Source of the DNA: JBEKEX01 sp050013615
GTDB lineage: Bacteria; Chloroflexota; Anaerolineae; Anaerolineales; Anaerolineaceae
NCBI GenBank assembly: GCA_050013615.1
Contig: JBEKEX010000103.1
Span: forward strand, 1 to 9,157
DNA: 9,157 nt
Direction of reading: 5' to 3'
In this document: in pieces, positions 6,074 through 9,157 of the stretch
How positions within the stretch are numbered: the first letter of the stretch is position 1
Layout: each line of letters begins with the position of its first letter
The notes under the pieces: generated by a model
Databases searched by the model: none
The model's input: the letters and a program-made list of their open reading frames with translations, nothing else
What the model was told of the DNA's origin: nothing
Made by a program: the position numbers and the translations under genes

Positions 6074-7420
6074 TTAAACCTCCAGCAGGCCTAAGACAAC
6101 CGGAAGTAGTTGTTTCTTCCTGGAGACCACCCCCTCAGCGAAACGACTACCATCAGTCATTAGTGGATAGGGCAAATCTTCCAGGACAGGAGGTTGGCTA
6201 TCGAGCAACAGGCGACTGTCACCTTTGACAACGTCGGTGACCATTAACATGGCAAAATCCAGCCCCTTATTGGAACGAAGGTCGCTTAAGGCCTGAACCA
6301 ATTGGTTGATGTGCTCATCCATTTCATACAGATCGCTAACCTCGGCCTGAGAGATGGAGAACTGGTAGCCGCCGCCGTTATAAACCTTCATATCCGATTG
6401 GACGACCTCGGCCGGTTTTTTTGCATCCAACCCGGCGCCAGCAGCCAAGATTTCTTGCCCAAATGAAAGAATTGTTTTGTCAGCGAGGGGTGTTCCGACA
6501 CGAATTGCCCACCTGCCAAGTCGTTCGGAGGCGATGCGATCTCTTTCTGTAGTGGTGGGCGAAACCAGGCCAAGTGTATCAGAGAGTAAACCTGCAAGCA
6601 TCATGCCGGCCAATGCAGGTGGGGCACTCAAACCTACTTCTTCGATCTGTTCAGAGATCAGCGTGCTTGTGCTGCCAACGATGTCGACGGTAAACCGAAT
6701 TGGGGTGTGGGTCGAGGAATTTCCCAACCGATGATGGTCCAGTATCTCGACGAGCTCAGCTTCGTCGAGCGATGCAACAGCTTGCTGTGCCTCGTTATGA
6801 TCGACGAGTACAAGCCGTAACCTGGGTGGGTTAAGTAAATCTCGTTGCCGACAGATCCCGATGTAACGGCCGTTTTCGTCGATCACCAGGTAGTTATCAC
6901 CCTCGCCGCGCAGTATCTTGTTCAGCAGGTCGCGGATGCGAACGGACGCATGAAATCTGGGGACAGTGACATCGGCAGCATCTTTGCAAGGAGCCTCGAG
7001 CATTTCGCTGATCTTCATCCGAGATAGGTTAGGATGTGGTCCGACGAGCTTGTTAAGAAAAGCGAACAGACTTTCCTCGGTCACCAACCCATAAGGGGTG
7101 CCATCCGGATTGACCAACGGTGCAATGCCGCCAGTACGGCTGCAAATAGACCAAGCATCACGTAAAGGTTTTTCGGGAGAAGTGGTATCCAGTCGGTGTG
7201 TGACTGATTCAAAGCGGGGTGAAGCATCCGTCAGTAAAACAGGAGCTTCCAAGTTTAGCACCTTCAAAACCCAAGCGGTTTGCACATTTATTGCCCCGGC
7301 GCGTGCCGCAATGGCATCCATCTTGTCTCTTTCGCGCAGCAGCCAGGCATATCCCAATGCTGCAGCGATCGAATCGGTATCTGGGTTAACGTGACCAATC
7401 ACATATACTGGAGCTGCCAT
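6074..7420 (-). CDS. ppaC: CBS-domain family II (DHH) manganese-dependent inorganic pyrophosphatase
   Basis: From the preferred ATG at 7420 the protein has 448 residues and splits pyrophosphate into two phosphates in the cytoplasm. The DHH catalytic domain shows GHVNPDTDS (9-17), VDHNE (206-210), DHH (228-230), GSTSTLI (249-255) and LSDTLGLVSPT (279-289). The C-terminal DHHA2 domain ends with the substrate-binding SRKKQ (433-437). An insert at about 68-198 replaces the simple loop of classical enzymes and looks like a pair of CBS modules (LVNPDGTPYGLVTEE and LVIDENGRYIGICRQRDL), without room for the extra DRTGG domain. CBS-type enzymes are known to be inhibited by AMP or ADP and activated by ATP. 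An ATG seven codons upstream (7441) lacks a ribosome site; 7420 has GAGGTGG eight bases upstream and places the GHxNPD motif at the usual distance. A pyrophosphatase is unexpected in a hydroxylase operon. All metal ligands appear intact. Confidence 0.9.
   Translation of the reverse strand: MAAPVYVIGHVNPDTDSIAAALGYAWLLRERDKMDAIAARAGAINVQTAWVLKVLNLEAPVLLTDASPRFESVTHRLDTTSPEKPLRDAWSICSRTGGIAPLVNPDGTPYGLVTEESLFAFLNKLVGPHPNLSRMKISEMLEAPCKDAADVTVPRFHASVRIRDLLNKILRGEGDNYLVIDENGRYIGICRQRDLLNPPRLRLVLVDHNEAQQAVASLDEAELVEILDHHRLGNSSTHTPIRFTVDIVGSTSTLISEQIEEVGLSAPPALAGMMLAGLLSDTLGLVSPTTTERDRIASERLGRWAIRVGTPLADKTILSFGQEILAAGAGLDAKKPAEVVQSDMKVYNGGGYQFSISQAEVSDLYEMDEHINQLVQALSDLRSNKGLDFAMLMVTDVVKGDSRLLLDSQPPVLEDLPYPLMTDGSRFAEGVVSRKKQLLPVVLGLLEV
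6079..6083 (-). promoter_or_regulatory. Ribosome binding site of xdhC inside the pyrophosphatase gene
   Basis: The minus strand reads GGAGG, 11 bases before the xdhC ATG at 6067. It lies in the last codons of the pyrophosphatase (Leu-Glu-Val), so ribosomes ending the first gene pass directly over the start region of the second. The spacing is slightly long but there is no nearby alternative start codon in frame. Confidence 0.65.
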
Positions 7421-7428
7421 TGAAGAAT

Positions 7429-7435
7429 CCACCTC
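7429..7435 (-). promoter_or_regulatory. Ribosome binding site deciding the pyrophosphatase start
   Basis: On the minus strand this reads GAGGTGG, eight bases before the ATG at 7420-7418. It lies inside the longer reading frame that begins at 7441, whose own upstream bases (AATAATTCTTA) hold no purine-rich site. This supports the shorter 448-residue protein. Confidence 0.75.
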
Positions 7436-7447
7436 AAACATTAAGAA

Positions 7448-9157
7448 TTATTTTATCTTTAAAGCACGCCATACTTTTTCCGGCGTGATGGGGTTAGCAT
7501 CGATGTTGGCACCGCAAGCGTCCAATACGGCGTTGCCGACTGCCGGGGCAACTCCATCCAGCGGGATTTCTCCCGCGGCTTTGACGCCAAAAGGATGTGA
7601 GGGCTCGAAGGTTTCGATGAACAATGTTTCCAACTCAGGCATTTCATCCGCGCGGAAAATATGATAATCAACCAGATCCTTTTCTCTAGCCTGACCTTCA
7701 CTGTCGTAAAGCATTTCCTCGCAAACAGCATAGCCAAGTGCCTGAGCCATGCCACCTTCAATCTGCCCGGAAGCCGTTAGCGGGTTCACGATGATCCCGG
7801 CGTCGACCGCAATGACCAGCTTATCAACGTTTACCTTTCCGGTCTCGATGTCCACGGTCACCTCGGCAAATTGGGCTGCAAACGGTGGCGGCGCCACGGG
7901 CGAGACGTAAGAAGCCACGGCCATGATCTGCTCTTGATTGACAGCGTGCAAAGAATTGTGAGCGATTTCTTCCATGGTGATCGAGCGGCCATCCGACGCA
8001 ATTGCTTTGCGGTAATGCAGGACAATTTCAGATTCTTTCACCGGATGGGCAGGATCAGCGGTCTCGAGCATCTGCGCTGCCCTCAACCGAATACGCTCGG
8101 CCACCTGCTGGGCTGCTTTCACGACCGCCGCACCGGAAATGAACGTGGTGCTGGAAGCATAGGCACCTTTATCGAAGGGGGTGAAGTCGGTATCGGATGA
8201 GTAGACGATTATATCGTCGATGGGGACACCCAGGACTTCTCCGGCCATTTGTGCCAACACCGTATCAGAACCGGTGCCCAGGTCGGTTGCACCCACCAGC
8301 ATGTTGAATGACCCATCGTCATTCATTTTGATGCTGGCGCCACCCATATCAAGGTATGGAATGGCAGTACCGTGCATCGCATTTGCGATGCCGATTCCGC
8401 GCCGCAGATGAGGTTTGCCGGGGACCATATGCCACTCCGGGTTATTATATTTCTTGTCCCAATCGATGGCAGCTTTCCCTTGGGCAATGCAGGACTCCAG
8501 ACCATTAGTATTGACCGTTTCTGGGCTGGGTTCCCTGCCCTCACTCCAGGCGGTGCTGAAGGGCTGTAATTCACCCGGCCGCAGGGCATTCTTGAGTCTG
8601 AAATCGATCGAGTCCATCTTCAAGGCCCGGGCAATCTTCTCCATGTGCCGTTCCACTGCCCAGAATCCTTGCGGGACGCCATAGCCGCGAAAGGCGCCTG
8701 CTGGTGGATGATTGGTGTATACGATGTCTGCATAGAAGCGAATGTTGGGCGATTTGCGGAACTCGCCATCGCCCACGTATAGCGCCATCCCCTTTTGGCC
8801 GGTATTGCCGGTTACGGTCAAGGCATGGCATCCATAAGCACCCGTATCGGTGACCAGGCGCATCTCATTCGCAGTGATCGTGCCATCTTTTTTGACGCCA
8901 GTCTTCATGTGGATCTTCATGGGATGGCGCGACCTGGCGGCAATGAATTCTTCCTCGCGGGTATACATTAAACGCACTGGCCGGCCGGTAGCAATGGTCA
9001 AATGGGCCGCCACGTCTTCAATCAGCACCTCTTGCTTGCCGCCGAACCCACCGCCAATCCTGGGCTTGACCACGCGGATGCGTTTGACAGGCAGCCCCAA
9101 CACGGGAGCCAGGATGCGCCTGACGTGGAACGGCACCTGCGTACTGGTGCGGATGAC
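7448..9157 (-). CDS. Molybdopterin-binding (large) subunit, XdhD-like hydroxylase (N-terminus beyond window)
   Basis: The frame is open from the window edge at 9157 to a TAA at 7450-7448, giving 569 visible residues, so the gene's start lies outside. Counting from the edge, landmarks are STQVP (5-9), GGGFGGKQE (35-43), GAFRGYGVPQ (154-163), GATDLGTGSDT (289-299), FDKGAYASS (328-336) and HPFGVKAAGEIP (521-532) with predicted catalytic Glu530. From memory, STQVPxHxRR, TREEEFIA, DKGAYASS and GTG in place of the usual GQG match E. coli XdhD, the candidate selenium-dependent hydroxylase, better than xanthine dehydrogenase proper. The residue after GGFGGK is Gln42, where bovine xanthine oxidase has Glu802, so the substrate may differ from the other large subunit's. 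XdhD carries an N-terminal [2Fe-2S] domain; whether this one does cannot be seen. The valine codon GTG at 9136 is internal, not a start. Confidence 0.92.
   Translation of the reverse strand, partial: VIRTSTQVPFHVRRILAPVLGLPVKRIRVVKPRIGGGFGGKQEVLIEDVAAHLTIATGRPVRLMYTREEEFIAARSRHPMKIHMKTGVKKDGTITANEMRLVTDTGAYGCHALTVTGNTGQKGMALYVGDGEFRKSPNIRFYADIVYTNHPPAGAFRGYGVPQGFWAVERHMEKIARALKMDSIDFRLKNALRPGELQPFSTAWSEGREPSPETVNTNGLESCIAQGKAAIDWDKKYNNPEWHMVPGKPHLRRGIGIANAMHGTAIPYLDMGGASIKMNDDGSFNMLVGATDLGTGSDTVLAQMAGEVLGVPIDDIIVYSSDTDFTPFDKGAYASSTTFISGAAVVKAAQQVAERIRLRAAQMLETADPAHPVKESEIVLHYRKAIASDGRSITMEEIAHNSLHAVNQEQIMAVASYVSPVAPPPFAAQFAEVTVDIETGKVNVDKLVIAVDAGIIVNPLTASGQIEGGMAQALGYAVCEEMLYDSEGQAREKDLVDYHIFRADEMPELETLFIETFEPSHPFGVKAAGEIPLDGVAPAVGNAVLDACGANIDANPITPEKVWRALKIK

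Larger units (their letters stand above)
1..9157 (-). other. Candidate single operon for a selenium-dependent molybdenum hydroxylase
   Basis: All eight genes point the same way. With the preferred starts the gaps, in transcription order, are 27, 6, 14, 9, 29 and 45 bases, and the last pair overlaps by 8. None of the gaps holds a hairpin followed by a T run or a clear promoter. Catalytic subunits, electron-transfer protein and three maturation factors are interleaved. The operon's promoter and any regulator lie above 9157, and its end lies below 1. Not seen in the window are a MocA cytidylyltransferase, SelD, a purine transporter and a deaminase, which could lie on either side. Confidence 0.75.

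Noticed and set aside
7421..7470. AT-rich gap before the pyrophosphatase as an internal promoter or terminator
   Set aside because: A TAAAAT box can be read but no -35 hexamer stands at a fitting distance, and there is no hairpin with a T run. The gap is only 27 bases.
9134..9136. GTG at 9136 as the start of the XdhD-like subunit
   Set aside because: The frame stays open to the window edge, and the upstream residues VIRTSTQ continue the conserved STQVP motif, so this GTG is an internal valine.
1..9157. Selenocysteine-coding UGA codons, given the selenium context
   Set aside because: No gene is interrupted by an in-frame TGA at a cysteine position. The selenium in this enzyme type is a cofactor ligand, not an amino acid.

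Overview
The window is one dense run of eight genes, all on the minus strand and read from 9157 down to 1. The gaps are tiny (6 to 45 bases), or the genes overlap, as in a single operon. Both end genes are cut by the window edge. No RNA gene, mobile element, CRISPR array, terminator or convincing promoter is visible, and no gene-free stretch exceeds 45 bases.

In transcription order the genes are: (1) a molybdopterin-binding hydroxylase subunit, XdhD-like, missing its N-terminus; (2) a CBS-domain family II (DHH) inorganic pyrophosphatase; (3) an XdhC/CoxI molybdenum-cofactor chaperone; (4) a FAD-domain/[2Fe-2S]-domain fusion that forms the electron-transfer arm; (5) a small two-helix membrane protein of unknown function; (6) a second, complete molybdopterin-binding subunit of a different subgroup; (7) YqeB; (8) YqeC, cut at its C-terminus.

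YqeB and YqeC are the marker proteins of selenium-dependent molybdenum hydroxylases, in which selenium is a labile ligand of the molybdenum cofactor rather than selenocysteine. The best overall reading is therefore a selenium-dependent xanthine/purine or N-heterocycle hydroxylase locus. One or both large subunits would hold the cofactor, the fusion protein would pass electrons through two [2Fe-2S] clusters to FAD, and XdhC, YqeB and YqeC would mature and load the cofactor. The pyrophosphatase and the membrane protein are not standard members of such loci and are the most interesting additions.

GC content is moderate and looks even across the window. Such loci are typical of anaerobic bacteria. 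The second large subunit and the small membrane protein resemble what I recall from Chloroflexota (Anaerolineae-type) genomes. That taxonomic guess is tentative and comes from memory, not from a search.
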